A DNA stretch of 64,000 bases from Streptomyces hygroscopicus (GCF_026168105.1 NZ_LBMW01000008.1:124001-188000), one strand, 5' to 3'. Positions 27,029-36,348 are shown, counted from the stretch's first letter. Notes: generated by a model from the sequence alone, not told the origin. Numbers and translations: made by a program.

Positions 27029-28426
27029 CTACTCCAGCGCGTCGTCCACCGAGTCCAGCGGCACCGCGTACAGCACCCGGCCCCCGGCCGCCCCCGCTCC
27101 CTGTCTCCCGTCGCCGCTCGTGGCGCCCTCCGTCAGCGTCCACAGCTCGCCCGTCCCCTGCCAGTACGACAGCGACGCGGTGTGCCGACCCCAGCAGGCC
27201 TGGCTTCCGTCGGCCGAGCACGTGGCAGCCTTCGCCCCGGAGGCGGTCTGCCGCCAGAGGGTGCCGTGCCGGCCGCCGACGGCGGGGGCCCGGTCGACAT
27301 ACCAGTCGGTCTCAGCCGCTCCGCTCCGCCGGTGCGAGAGCACGCCCTGCACGCCGCTCGCCCCCGTCTCGTACGCCTCCTCCGCACGGACGTCGCCGCG
27401 TGTGTCCGTGGCGAGCAGGCCGCCGTGGCCGGGCAGGGTGCTGAAGACGTAGCGCCACACGCGGGTCGGTCGCCCGGTGGCCCGGGGGCGGGACTCGCTC
27501 GCCACCAGGCTGTCCGGGGCCGAGGTGCGGTCCAGCGAGAGGGCGGAGAAGCAGGGGGCGGTACGGTCGTCGGCGGTCGAACAGGGGCCGCCGGTCAGCC
27601 TGTAGGAGCCGACCGTCGGCAGCACGTACTGATAGCCGTGCGCGGAGTAGCCGCCCCGGACCCGGCCGATCGCAGTGCCGTCGACGTTCGCCTTCAGGAG
27701 GCGGTGCAGATCGAAGACCAGCAGGGAGTCCCGGGCGGTGACGAACAGCTTGTCCTGGTACCAGACCATCCCGGTCAGGTCGGTGCCGACGGGGCCGAAG
27801 TCCTGGCCGCCGGCGCGCGGGGCGACCAGCAGGACCCAGCGGTAGGCGAGGGCGCCCGGGTCGTTGGCGTCGATGAAGGCGACCCTGGCGAGGCCGCGGT
27901 CGGCGGCCGGGGTGCCGGAGCCGCGGTCGTCGTGCGTCCAGCCGGACGTCCAGCCGGAGAGGATGACGCGATCGGCGCCCCGGCGGCCGTCGCCGCCGAC
28001 GTCCCCGGGGGTGGTCACGGACCGGGGCAGCCACTGTGCGGTCGTGGCGTCGCCCTGGTCCCAGCAGTACACGCGTGTGGCCGCCGGTTTCACCGGTAGC
28101 GCGGCCGTTTCGGCGGCGTCGCACGCGGACCGGTTGCGCATGGGGTGGTCGGCCGAGGCGAGGACGTCATGGACGCCGACCGCGCCGCCCATCGCGCGGG
28201 TGAGCGTGTCGAGGGTGCCGCGGTCGGTGAGGTTCTCGTGGAGGCGGAGCCTCGCGGTCTCGGCCGCGGCGGTGACGCGGGTCAGGCCCCCGGGGTTGTC
28301 CCCGCCCGCGGCCTGCGAGGTGCTGATAAGCGTGGCCGCCGCCGTGAGCGCCAGCGCGGTCCCGGCCAGTGTGGCCCGCAGCGCACGGCCCCTGCGCCTG
28401 CGACGGTGCCTGCCACGGTGCTTCAT
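27029..28426 (-). CDS. Secreted protein of unknown function
   Basis: A 465-residue protein. A very basic N terminus (many Arg and His), a hydrophobic helix at about residues 18-36 and TSQAAG form a Sec-type signal peptide. The mature part has several W- and G-rich strands (WYQDKLFVTARDSLLVFDL, YQYVLPTVGSYRL) and paired cysteines, which suggests a secreted beta-propeller. No catalytic motif was recognised. A GGGAGG ribosome site supports the ATG at 28426. Confidence 0.75.
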   Translation of the reverse strand: MKHRGRHRRRRRGRALRATLAGTALALTAAATLISTSQAAGGDNPGGLTRVTAAAETARLRLHENLTDRGTLDTLTRAMGGAVGVHDVLASADHPMRNRSACDAAETAALPVKPAATRVYCWDQGDATTAQWLPRSVTTPGDVGGDGRRGADRVILSGWTSGWTHDDRGSGTPAADRGLARVAFIDANDPGALAYRWVLLVAPRAGGQDFGPVGTDLTGMVWYQDKLFVTARDSLLVFDLHRLLKANVDGTAIGRVRGGYSAHGYQYVLPTVGSYRLTGGPCSTADDRTAPCFSALSLDRTSAPDSLVASESRPRATGRPTRVWRYVFSTLPGHGGLLATDTRGDVRAEEAYETGASGVQGVLSHRRSGAAETDWYVDRAPAVGGRHGTLWRQTASGAKAATCSADGSQACWGRHTASLSYWQGTGELWTLTEGATSGDGRQGAGAAGGRVLYAVPLDSVDDALE

Positions 28427-28570
28427 ACAACCTCCCGGCGAAGGCCAACTGCTCCTCGTGGTCCTGACGTTGACCGGGGGAGCGGTGGGGCGGCCTGTGG
28501 GAGGGATGCTACGGCAGAACGGTCCCGAACCGGCCGAAGACCCGGGAAACGGAGGGTTATCCCCCACCTT

Positions 28571-28620
28571 GGGTCTGGGTCTGGGTCTGGGTCTGGGTCT
28601 GGGTCTGGGTCTGGGTCTGG
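28571..28620. repeat. Hexanucleotide repeat (GGGTCT)8
   Basis: Eight perfect tandem copies of GGGTCT and a trailing GG, in the 295-bp gap upstream of the secreted-protein gene. Copy number of such repeats changes readily by slippage. Confidence 0.97.
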
Positions 28621-28721
28621 GGCCGGGGCCGGCGCTGGGCGCTGTGGCTGGGGGCTTAGGTTTTACGGGCCCGGGGGCCCGATGCCCGGGGGTCAGGGGT
28701 GCCTTGCCTCGCGGCCGTGGA

Positions 28722-30104
28722 CTAGCGGTCGCGACGGGGGACGAGCGGGAGGACCGTCTCGCGAAGGGGTGTTCGGGCCGGGGCCGGTTCCTGCCCATGG
28801 GTGGCGGCCCAGGACGTGCGGCGCGCCCGCGCCACTCCCGGCGCCACCGAGTGCGGCAGCAGGTCGGCCGGGTCGGGCGGGGTCAGGAGTTCCACCTCCG
28901 CCGACTCGCAGAAACGATACGGCCGGTGTTCCAGAAAGGCCCCCAGGTACCGCCGGACACGGGACATCTCGGCACGGACCGTGACCGTGCGCCCCGGGTC
29001 GCCGAACACGTCGGCTGCCAGGGCCGAGGCCGTGCGGCCCGAGCGGTGGCGCGCCAGCAGGTAGAGCAACTCGGCGTGCCGGGGGCTGAGTTCATGTGTC
29101 CAGGAGCCCGCGTCGCCCGACACCGTCACCCACCAGCGGCGCGGGTGCGCCACATCCACCACGATCCTCGTGGCCCGCGCCGGCGCGGGCGCCTCCGCGA
29201 CGCGGATCAGCCAGCCGTCCGGCAGCGGCTCCACCGCGCAGGCACCCAGCGCGGGCAACAGCCGGCGGCCGGGCGAGAGCGAGGCGGGCAGGGCGACGCG
29301 GCCGGTGTACGGCATCCCGGTCACCGCCGCTGTCCAGCCGTCCCCGTCCACCGCCAGCGCCCTGCCGCCGAGCCCCGCGAGCAAGGGCGCCGACACCGCG
29401 CGCAGCCGCTCCAGAGAGGCCAGATGCACCTCCCGCAGCCGGGCCTCCGCGAGCTTGGCCACCGCCGTCACCCACGAGAGCGTCGCCGGGTGCATCGTCT
29501 CCAGTGGGCCGCTGATGTCCACGACCCCGATCAGCCTGCCGTCGCGCGGGTCCGTGACCGGGGCGCCCGTGCACGTCCAGGAGGCGTGGGAGCGCACGAA
29601 GTGCTCGGACGCGAACACCTGCACGGGGCGCCGGGCCACCGCCGGGGTGCCCACGCCGTTCGTGCCGACGATCTCCTCGCCCCAGTCCGCGCCGAGTTCG
29701 AAGCCCAGCCCGTCCGCCTTGCGCAGCACGGACGAGCAGCCCTCGCGCCACAGCACCCGCCCGTCCGCGTCCGCCACGACCATGATGTGCTGCGCGACGT
29801 CCGCCACCGACAGCAGGCCCTCACGCAGCACCGGCAGCACATGCCGCAACGGGGACTCCCTGCGGCGCCGCTCGATCTCGTCCCGGCTGAGCAGGGCGGC
29901 CCGGACGCCGTGGTCGGGGTCGACACCGCTGCGCAGCATGCGCCCCCAGGACGCCTCGATCACCGGGCGCGGCGGAACCGGGGCGCGCCGCCCCGCCAGC
30001 GTGGCGCTGCGCACCTCGCTGAGCAGACGGGCCGCCTGCGCGGCGTCCAGGGTGGCGAGCCGCGCGACGTCTTTTCCCGAGTGCGCCGCTGGAACCTCCC
30101 CCAA
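28722..30104 (-). CDS. GAF-domain transcriptional regulator
   Basis: A 460-residue regulator. About residues 50-215 resemble the sensory part of AcoR-like activators (SWGRMLRSGVDPDHG, then a GAF with VLWREGCSSVLRKADGLGFE and GTNGVGTPAV). There is no AAA+ sigma-54 ATPase domain. A C-terminal winged helix at about 345-415 (LSPRHAELLYLLARHRSGRT through VRAEMSRVRRYLG) replaces it. In Streptomyces this class often controls aldehyde or alcohol dehydrogenase genes, but none is adjacent. The 369-bp upstream region holds repeated TGCAAC motifs that it may bind. Confidence 0.82.
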   Translation of the reverse strand: MGEVPAAHSGKDVARLATLDAAQAARLLSEVRSATLAGRRAPVPPRPVIEASWGRMLRSGVDPDHGVRAALLSRDEIERRRRESPLRHVLPVLREGLLSVADVAQHIMVVADADGRVLWREGCSSVLRKADGLGFELGADWGEEIVGTNGVGTPAVARRPVQVFASEHFVRSHASWTCTGAPVTDPRDGRLIGVVDISGPLETMHPATLSWVTAVAKLAEARLREVHLASLERLRAVSAPLLAGLGGRALAVDGDGWTAAVTGMPYTGRVALPASLSPGRRLLPALGACAVEPLPDGWLIRVAEAPAPARATRIVVDVAHPRRWWVTVSGDAGSWTHELSPRHAELLYLLARHRSGRTASALAADVFGDPGRTVTVRAEMSRVRRYLGAFLEHRPYRFCESAEVELLTPPDPADLLPHSVAPGVARARRTSWAATHGQEPAPARTPLRETVLPLVPRRDR

Positions 30105-30473
30105 GGCCTGTGCCCCCTCTTCACTCGTTCGCCCGCGGGGCGCCTGAGCCGGTGCCGAGGGCGCGCCCCCAGCGCTAACTCACCGGGCCCGTCAGCCGTT
30201 TTCGGCCAGGAGCCTTTGGCCCCTGTTGACGCCGACTCTCATAATGCCCCTCTGCCCGTGACGGAGGGGTGCAATCCCGCAACAGCGAGCAGTAAGTTGC
30301 AACCTTCTGCAACCCTGGCGGACGGCCACAAGGTGATTGAAACTTGTGCAACGCCGCTTCGGCGGCCTCTGTGCTCCTCGAAGGGGGCCCAGGAGAGCGG
30401 GGGTGGTGCCGTGTCGGCGCAGCACCACCCCCGCGCCGAGCGCTCCGCGGTGCGGCCGTACGGCCGGAAGGGG
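30105..30473. other. Regulatory region with TGCAAC repeats
   Basis: No gene seen. TGCAAY-like motifs occur at 30270, 30298, 30308 and 30347; the middle pair (TGCAACC) is spaced exactly 10 bp, one helical turn. A GCCGC-TTCG-GCGGC hairpin (30353-30366) lies beside the last one. The right end holds the terminator of the AidB-like gene. Confidence 0.5.
30397..30434 (-). terminator. Hairpin terminator behind the AidB-like gene
   Basis: A perfect 13-bp stem (30397-30409 with 30422-30434) with a 12-nt loop lies 39 bp past the stop of the acyl-CoA dehydrogenase gene. Confidence 0.75.
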
Positions 30474-32105
30474 TCAGCCGACCGGCCGCGCCCGCTCCAC
30501 CACCGTGGCCAGATCCAGGCTGTGCGGCAGGGTGCCGAAGGCCGAGCCCCAGTCGCCGCCGAGACGGGAGCCGCAGAAGGCGTCGGCGACCTCCGGCGGC
30601 GCGTACCGCACGAGAAGCGCACCCTGGAGCACCAGCGCGATCCGCTCCACCAGGCGGCGCGCCCGTGCCTCGACGCCCTCCAGATCCGCGAGTTCGGCGA
30701 GCAGGTTCTTGATCGCCCCGTCCAGACGGTGGTCGGCGCCGCGCGCCCGGCCGACCTCCTGGAGGTAGGCGTTCAGGGCGTCCGGTTCCGGCTGGAGCGC
30801 GCGCAGCACATCGAGCGCCTGGACGTTGCCCGCGCCCTCCCAGATGGAGTTGAGCGGAGACTCGCGCAGCAGCCGGGCCATGCCCCACTCCTCGACATAG
30901 CCGTTGCCGCCGAGGCACTCCAGCGCCTCCGCCACCACCGGCGTGCACCGCTTGGTCACCCAGTACTTGGCGGCGGGCACGGCGAGCCGCAGGAACGCCC
31001 GCTCCTGCTCGCCGCCGTCGTCGTACGCCGCCGCGAGCCGCAGCCCCAGCGCCGTCGCCGCCTCCGACTCCAGGGCCAGGTCGGCCAGCACGTTGCGCAT
31101 CAGCGGCTTGTCGACGAGCCTGCCGCCGAAGGCCTCCCGGTAGGTGCAGTGGTGGATCGCCTGCGCCACCGCCTGCCGCATCAGCGCCGCCGAGCCGAGG
31201 ACGCAGTCGAGCCGGGTGGCCGCGACCATCTCGATGATGGTGCGCACCCCGCGCCCCTCGTCACCGACCCGGCGCGCCCAGGTACCGTCGAACTCGACCT
31301 CGCCGGAGGCGTTGGACCGGTTGCCGAGCTTGTCCTTGAGCCGCTGGATCAGGAAGACGTTCCGGGCACCGTCCTCCAGCACACGCGGCACGAGAAAACA
31401 GGTGAGGCCGCCCGGGGCCTGCGCCAGCACCAGGAACCCGTCCGACATGGGCGCCGAACAGAACCACTTGTGGCCTTTCAGCTCGTACGTCCCGTCCTCG
31501 GCGAGCGGCCGCGCCTCGGTCGTGTTGGCGCGCACGTCGCTGCCGCCCTGCTTCTCGGTCATCCCCATGCCGAAGAGCACGCCGGCCTTCTGCGCGGCGG
31601 GGCGAAGGCCCCGGTCGTAGATCGTGGAGGTCAGCCGGGGCTCCCACTCGGCGGCGAGGGCGGGGTCCGTGCGCAGCGCGGGCACCGCGGCATGGGTCAT
31701 CGACAGGGGACAGCCGTTGCCCGCCTCGACCTGGGACCACAGCACGAACGCGGCCGCCCGGCGCACATGCCCTGCCGGACGCGTCCAGGCAGCGGTCAGC
31801 CCCGCGCCGACTCCCTTGCCGAGCAGCCGGTGCCAGGCCGGGTGGAACTCGACCTCGTCGATGCGGTTGCCGTAGCGGTCGTGGGTCCGCAGGCGCGGCG
31901 GGTACTCGTTGGCCTGGGCCCCCCACTCCTGCACCTGCGCGGAGCCGGCGCTGCGCCCGAGCCCCGACAGTTCGTCCCGGACCTCGTCCACGAGCGCGGG
32001 GTCCAGATGCCGCTCGACGGCCTCCACGAGGACGCGGTCGGCGGCGAACACGTCATATCCGACCAGTGGCGGAGCCTGATTGGTCACGGTGTGCGTGGCT
32101 GCCAT
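30474..32105 (-). CDS. AidB-like acyl-CoA dehydrogenase
   Basis: A 543-residue flavoprotein of the AidB branch of acyl-CoA dehydrogenases. It shows GMGMTEKQGGSDVRANTT around residue 180, KGHKWFCSAPMSDGFLVLAQ, the FAD/substrate segment DGTWARRVGDEGRGV, and CLGGNGYVEEWGMARLLRESP near residue 405. E. coli AidB protects DNA during alkylation stress and binds DNA; that activity is not proven for actinobacterial forms. The ATG at 32105 is chosen because MAATHTVTNQAPPL is the usual family start. It stands alone, ending at a terminator. Confidence 0.86.
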   Translation of the reverse strand: MAATHTVTNQAPPLVGYDVFAADRVLVEAVERHLDPALVDEVRDELSGLGRSAGSAQVQEWGAQANEYPPRLRTHDRYGNRIDEVEFHPAWHRLLGKGVGAGLTAAWTRPAGHVRRAAAFVLWSQVEAGNGCPLSMTHAAVPALRTDPALAAEWEPRLTSTIYDRGLRPAAQKAGVLFGMGMTEKQGGSDVRANTTEARPLAEDGTYELKGHKWFCSAPMSDGFLVLAQAPGGLTCFLVPRVLEDGARNVFLIQRLKDKLGNRSNASGEVEFDGTWARRVGDEGRGVRTIIEMVAATRLDCVLGSAALMRQAVAQAIHHCTYREAFGGRLVDKPLMRNVLADLALESEAATALGLRLAAAYDDGGEQERAFLRLAVPAAKYWVTKRCTPVVAEALECLGGNGYVEEWGMARLLRESPLNSIWEGAGNVQALDVLRALQPEPDALNAYLQEVGRARGADHRLDGAIKNLLAELADLEGVEARARRLVERIALVLQGALLVRYAPPEVADAFCGSRLGGDWGSAFGTLPHSLDLATVVERARPVG

Positions 32106-32216
32106 GACAGCGAACCTACCCCGCGGTAGGCCGTGGGTCACCCGTATCGCGGAGCCCGGGCGCCACGGCTTTCCGGGCCGCCCCACCAGGGGATGAGCAC
32201 GGGCCCGGGCGGCGGA

Positions 32217-32222
32217 TACCGT
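32217..32222 (+). promoter_or_regulatory. -10 box (TACCGT) before the BrkB-type gene
   Basis: TACCGT with a 6-nt spacer to the GTG at 32229; the spacing matches the leaderless starts elsewhere in the window. Confidence 0.4.
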
Positions 32223-32228
32223 TAAGAG

Positions 32229-33377
32229 GTGCAGTCAGCAGCAAGTGAATCCCCTGAGCGGCCCTCCGGCCGGCTCCACCGGGCGCGTGCCCTCTACCGG
32301 AACGTCTCCAAGCGCAGGACGGCCTGGCTGTTGCTGAAGGACATCGTCAACTCCTGCATGGAGTACCGCGTCCTGGGCCTGGCCGCGGAGGCGGCGTTCT
32401 TCACCCTGCTCTCCGTGCCGCCGCTGCTGCTGTGCCTGATCGGACTGCTCGGTTACGTCGACCACTGGACCGGCACCGACACCATCCGGAGCGTGCAGGA
32501 CAACATCCTGGTGGCCTCCCGCACGGTCCTGTCCGACAAGGGCGTCAAGGAGATCGCCCAGCCGATCCTGCACGACGTGCTGAAGGCGGGCCGGCCCGAC
32601 GTCATCTCCATCGGCTTCCTGTTCGCCCTGTGGTCGGGGTCGCGGGCGGTGAACGTCTTCGTCGACACGATCACGGTGATGTACGGCCTCGACGGCACCC
32701 GGGGGATCGTCAAGACGCGGCTGCTGGCGTTCGTGCTCTTCATCGTGGCGCTGCTGATCGGCTCGGTGGCGCTGCCGCTGATGGTGGCGGGGCCGGACGC
32801 GGTGGTGAACATCGTGCCGTGGTCCACGACGGTGGTGCAGGTCCTGTACTGGCCGGTGGTCATCATCCTGTCCGTCGTGTTCCTGACCACGCTGTACCAC
32901 GTGTCCGTGCCGGTGCGGTCACCGTGGGTGGAGGACGTGCCGGGGGCCCTGGTGGCCCTGGCGATGTGGGTCCTGGGGAGCTTCCTGCTGCGGATCTACC
33001 TGACGCACACCGTCGAGGGGCCGACGATCTACGGTTCACTGGCCGCTCCCGTGGCCGTGCTGCTGTGGATCGGTGTGTCCGCCTTCGCGGTCCTCGTGGG
33101 CGCGGCCGTCAACGCCGCGATCGACCGGGTGTGGCCGGCCGCGGCGACCGCGGCGGCCCGCGCGGCCAACGAGCGGCTGCGGGAGGAACAGGCCGCGGAG
33201 TTCGTGGCCCGTGCCGCCGCGGCCCGCGCGGCCGACCCCGACGACCCCGACATGCCCTCCGAGTTCCCGGAGCGCTGGTCCCGCTTCCTGCCCCCGGAGG
33301 ACGTCACGTCCCGCCTGCGCACGCATGCGCGCAGCGTGCCTCACCCGCCGCACAAGGGGGAGGGGACGGAGGACTGA
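32229..33377 (+). CDS. YihY/BrkB family membrane protein
   Basis: A 382-residue inner-membrane protein with about six TM helices between residues 40 and 300. The family motifs are present: the head AFFTLLSVPPLLLCLIGLLG, GFLFALWSGSRAVNVFVDTITVMYG around residue 130, and YGSLAAPVAVLLWIGVSAFAVLVGAAVNAA near 270-295. The C-terminal tail is cytoplasmic, Ala/Arg-rich and possibly coiled. The family is common and its transport or envelope role is unproven. The GTG start is probably leaderless. Confidence 0.87.
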   Translation: MQSAASESPERPSGRLHRARALYRNVSKRRTAWLLLKDIVNSCMEYRVLGLAAEAAFFTLLSVPPLLLCLIGLLGYVDHWTGTDTIRSVQDNILVASRTVLSDKGVKEIAQPILHDVLKAGRPDVISIGFLFALWSGSRAVNVFVDTITVMYGLDGTRGIVKTRLLAFVLFIVALLIGSVALPLMVAGPDAVVNIVPWSTTVVQVLYWPVVIILSVVFLTTLYHVSVPVRSPWVEDVPGALVALAMWVLGSFLLRIYLTHTVEGPTIYGSLAAPVAVLLWIGVSAFAVLVGAAVNAAIDRVWPAAATAAARAANERLREEQAAEFVARAAAARAADPDDPDMPSEFPERWSRFLPPEDVTSRLRTHARSVPHPPHKGEGTED

Positions 33378-33425
33378 GCGCGGCCGGGGGCGGACGCTCA
33401 CGCCTTCGATACGGGCCGGCCACGG

Positions 33426-33500
33426 CAGCGTGTTCGTCGCCCGGCAGCGTTTCCGTCGCCCGGCGGCGTCTTCGTCGCCCGGCAGGGCATCCTCGTCCGG
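33426..33500. repeat. 19-bp tandem repeat, 3-4 units
   Basis: Units at 33426, 33445 and 33464 share CGTCGCCCGG and differ at few bases; a fourth, decayed unit ends near 33500. It lies 48 bp after the BrkB gene and ahead of the esterase gene, in non-coding DNA. Confidence 0.85.
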
Positions 33501-33655
33501 GTCCGGGCCGCGGAGGGCGTACGGCGTGCTCTCCCTACGCGGAATACGAAAGTCGACCGAGCGGCGGACACGCGGCCCGTGCGGTCCCTGCCGGGCCGCG
33601 TGGCGGGGTAGTGATGTGATCGGCGGTGGGCAGTCGCGACGGTGAGGAGGGCCGT

Positions 33656-35275
33656 ATGGACCGTACGGACGAGGTGACCGTGGATCCCGCCGATGCGTCG
33701 GACCCCGTGGTCCGCACCCCCTACGGATCCGTGCGGGGCCGCTACGAGCGAGGGGTCGCCGTCTTCCGGGGCATCCCCTTCGCCGCCCCGCCGTTCGGCC
33801 CGCACCGTTTCCGCCCGCCCGTTCCCCCCGAACCCTGGGCCGGGGTACGGGACGCGGGTGCCTTCGGGCCGACGCCGCCCAAGCCGCCGTACTCGGAGGC
33901 CTTCGCCCGCTATCTGTCCGATCCGGTGATCGCCGGGGACGACTGCCTCAACCTCAATGTCTGGACGCCCGAACTCGGCCCCGGCGCCCGGCTCCCGGTC
34001 ATGGTGTGGATCCACGGCGGCGCCCTGACCCGCGGCTCCTCCGCCGTGCCCGTCTACGACGGCAGTGCCTTCGCCCGTGACGGTGTCGTCCTCGTCTCCT
34101 TCAACTACCGCCTGGGCGTGGAGGGATACGGCCTCTTCCCCGACACCCCGCCCAACCCCGGGCTGCATGACCAGCTCGCCGCGCTGGAGTGGGTGCACCG
34201 GGCCGTCGCCGCGTTCGGCGGCGACCCGGACCGGGTGACCGTCTTCGGCGAGTCCGCGGGAGCGATCAGCATCGGTGCCCTGCTGGCCAGTCCGCGCACC
34301 CGGGGACTCTTCCACCGGGCGGTGATGCAGAGCGGGCCGCCGGAGTCGACCGACCGGGACAAGGTGCGGCGCCTGGTACGGCGCATGGCCACCCGGCTGA
34401 AGGTGCCGGCGACGGCGGCCGCTTTCGCCGCGGTGGACCGCGGGCTCCTGGCGGAGACCCAGGCGGAGGCGGGGCGCCGAGCCAGTCCGATCCTGGGCGG
34501 TCCCGCGTTCGGGATCGTCGTCGACGGTGATCTGGTGCCGCGCGATCCACTGGAGGCTCTGCTCGACGGCGCCGCCCGGGACGTACCGCTGCTCATGGGG
34601 TGGACCAGCGAGGAGTACCGGCTGTGGCTCGTGCCCACCGGTCTGGTCGAGCGCATCGACAGGCTCGGCGCGGTCGCCCTGGCCGGGGCGATGGCCCGCT
34701 GCCACTGCGGTCCCGAGGTTCCGCGCGGCTACCGCACCGCCCACCCGGACGCCCCCGTCTCCGACCTGGTCGGCCAGATGGTCACGGACCACCTGCTCCG
34801 ATACCCGCTGCAGCGGCTGGCAGACTCCCGCTCGGGTCACGCGCCCTCGTACGTCTACGAGTTCGCCTGGCGCTCCGGCCTCCCGGGCCTCGGTGCCTGC
34901 CACGCCTTGGAGCTGGGCTTCGTCTTCGACAGCGCCGACACCCCGGAGTCGGCGAAACTGGCCGGCCCCGACGCGCCCCGCGAACTCGCCCACGAGATGC
35001 ACACGGCGTGGGTGCGCTTCGCGGCGGACGGCGATCCCGGCTGGCCCGCATGGGACTCCACCCACCCGGTGCGCGTCTTCGGCGCCGACGGTGCCCCGGT
35101 CGTGCGCGGCCCTCGCGACACCGAGATGGTCCTGTGGGAAGCCGCGTCCGTCCCGCCCGAGCCCGTCCCGGCACCGGGCGCCGGGAGCGGTTCCCTCCTG
35201 CGGGGCGCGGTCCCGCTGTCGGCCGTACGGCGCCTGCGGCGGCCCGGGGGAGAACGCCGCAACGACACGGAGTGA
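33656..35275 (+). CDS. Type-B carboxylesterase
   Basis: A 539-residue alpha/beta hydrolase. It has GIPFAAPPFGPHRFRPP, the oxyanion loop WIHGGALTRGS around residue 118 and the nucleophile elbow FGESAGAISIG near residue 200. The acid and His come later (the His probably in GLGACHALELGFVF near 425). No signal peptide is seen, so it is likely cytoplasmic. It hydrolyses carboxylic esters; the natural substrate is unknown. A GAGGAGGGC ribosome site selects the ATG at 33656. It is convergent with mmuM, 11 bp apart. Confidence 0.9.
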   Translation: MDRTDEVTVDPADASDPVVRTPYGSVRGRYERGVAVFRGIPFAAPPFGPHRFRPPVPPEPWAGVRDAGAFGPTPPKPPYSEAFARYLSDPVIAGDDCLNLNVWTPELGPGARLPVMVWIHGGALTRGSSAVPVYDGSAFARDGVVLVSFNYRLGVEGYGLFPDTPPNPGLHDQLAALEWVHRAVAAFGGDPDRVTVFGESAGAISIGALLASPRTRGLFHRAVMQSGPPESTDRDKVRRLVRRMATRLKVPATAAAFAAVDRGLLAETQAEAGRRASPILGGPAFGIVVDGDLVPRDPLEALLDGAARDVPLLMGWTSEEYRLWLVPTGLVERIDRLGAVALAGAMARCHCGPEVPRGYRTAHPDAPVSDLVGQMVTDHLLRYPLQRLADSRSGHAPSYVYEFAWRSGLPGLGACHALELGFVFDSADTPESAKLAGPDAPRELAHEMHTAWVRFAADGDPGWPAWDSTHPVRVFGADGAPVVRGPRDTEMVLWEAASVPPEPVPAPGAGSGSLLRGAVPLSAVRRLRRPGGERRNDTE

Positions 35276-35286
35276 CGGCGTCCTGG

Positions 35287-36216
35287 TCAGTCGGTCCTTC
35301 CGAGCAACGCGGCGATCGACGCGATCGCCTGTGGGCCCACACGGCAGCAGCCGCCGATCAGGCGTGCCCCGGCATCGCGCCAGCCGGTGACCTGGGCGGC
35401 CGTGAACGTGGTGCGGCCGTCCCAGGCGCGGGCCCCGGCGTCCCAGGTCTCCCCGCTGTTCGGGTAGACCACCACCGGCTTGCCCGTCACCCGCGCCGCC
35501 GTCCCGACGGCGGCGTCCACGTCCTGCGGCGCGCAGCAGTTCACACCCACTGCGATCACCTCGTCCGCCTCGCCGGCCGGGGCGAACGCCTCCTCCAGCG
35601 GCTGCCCGGCGCGGGTGCGGTCGCCGGAGACCGTGTACGACAGCCACGCGGGGACCCCGAGTCCACGCACCGCCCGCAGCAGGGCCGCCGCCTCGTCCGA
35701 GTCCGGGACCGTCTCCAGCGCCAGCACATCGGGTCCGGCGGCGGCCAGCACCTCCAGGCGCGGGCGGTGGAAGGCCTCCAATTCGGCGACCGTGAGCCCG
35801 TAGCGGCCCCGGTATTCGGAGCCGTCCGCGAGCATCGCCCCGTACGGGCCGGCCGAAGCCGCCACCCACAGAGGCCGTGTGATCCCCTCGGCTCGCGCCC
35901 GCGTGGCCGCCTCGCGGGCCAGTTCGACGCTCAGACCGAGGAGCCCGGCGGTCCGCTCGTGATCCATGCCCCGCTTGGCGAAGCCCTCGAACGTCGCCTG
36001 GTAGCTGGCCGTGATCGCCACGTCCGCTCCCGCCTCGAAGTACGCGAGGTGCGCCTCGGTGATCGCCTCCGGCCGCTCCGCGAGCAGTCGCGCCGACCAC
36101 AAGTCGTCGCTCAGGTCGTGCCCGGCGGACTCGAGCTGGTTCGACATGCCCCCGTCGAGCACGACGGTTCCGGCGGCGAGTGCCTCGGCAAGGGCGGGAG
36201 GGGTGTTGCGGTTCAT
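35287..36216 (-). CDS. mmuM: Homocysteine S-methyltransferase
   Basis: A 309-residue zinc enzyme. LDGGMSNQLESAGHDLSDDLWSARLL is the family start; the zinc-binding cysteines are in VGVNCCAPQ around residue 227 and IGGCCRVGP around 292. MmuM methylates homocysteine to methionine using S-methylmethionine or SAM. It probably has its own leaderless promoter (TAGCGT 6 nt upstream of the ATG) embedded in three 26-bp repeats. Confidence 0.92.
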   Translation of the reverse strand: MNRNTPPALAEALAAGTVVLDGGMSNQLESAGHDLSDDLWSARLLAERPEAITEAHLAYFEAGADVAITASYQATFEGFAKRGMDHERTAGLLGLSVELAREAATRARAEGITRPLWVAASAGPYGAMLADGSEYRGRYGLTVAELEAFHRPRLEVLAAAGPDVLALETVPDSDEAAALLRAVRGLGVPAWLSYTVSGDRTRAGQPLEEAFAPAGEADEVIAVGVNCCAPQDVDAAVGTAARVTGKPVVVYPNSGETWDAGARAWDGRTTFTAAQVTGWRDAGARLIGGCCRVGPQAIASIAALLGRTD

Positions 36217-36217
36217 G

Positions 36218-36295
36218 TCATGACGCTAGTCGAAGGACGGCTGTCATGGCGCAGGCCGAAGGACGGGCGTCATGGAGCAAGCCGAAGGACGGGCG
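36218..36295. repeat. 26-bp tandem repeat x3 at the mmuM promoter
   Basis: Three units (36218-36243, 36244-36269, 36270-36295), each beginning TCATG and containing CGAAGGACGG. The unit next to mmuM carries the predicted -10 box, so the array covers the promoter. Confidence 0.92.
36223..36228 (-). promoter_or_regulatory. -10 box (TAGCGT) of mmuM
   Basis: TAGCGT on the minus strand with a 6-nt spacer to the ATG at 36216; no ribosome site is present, so the mRNA is probably leaderless. Confidence 0.6.
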
Positions 36296-36348
36296 GATGC
36301 CCGGGGGCCTCCCGTACATCGGCGGGATCCCCTCCCGACCCGTCCCGG

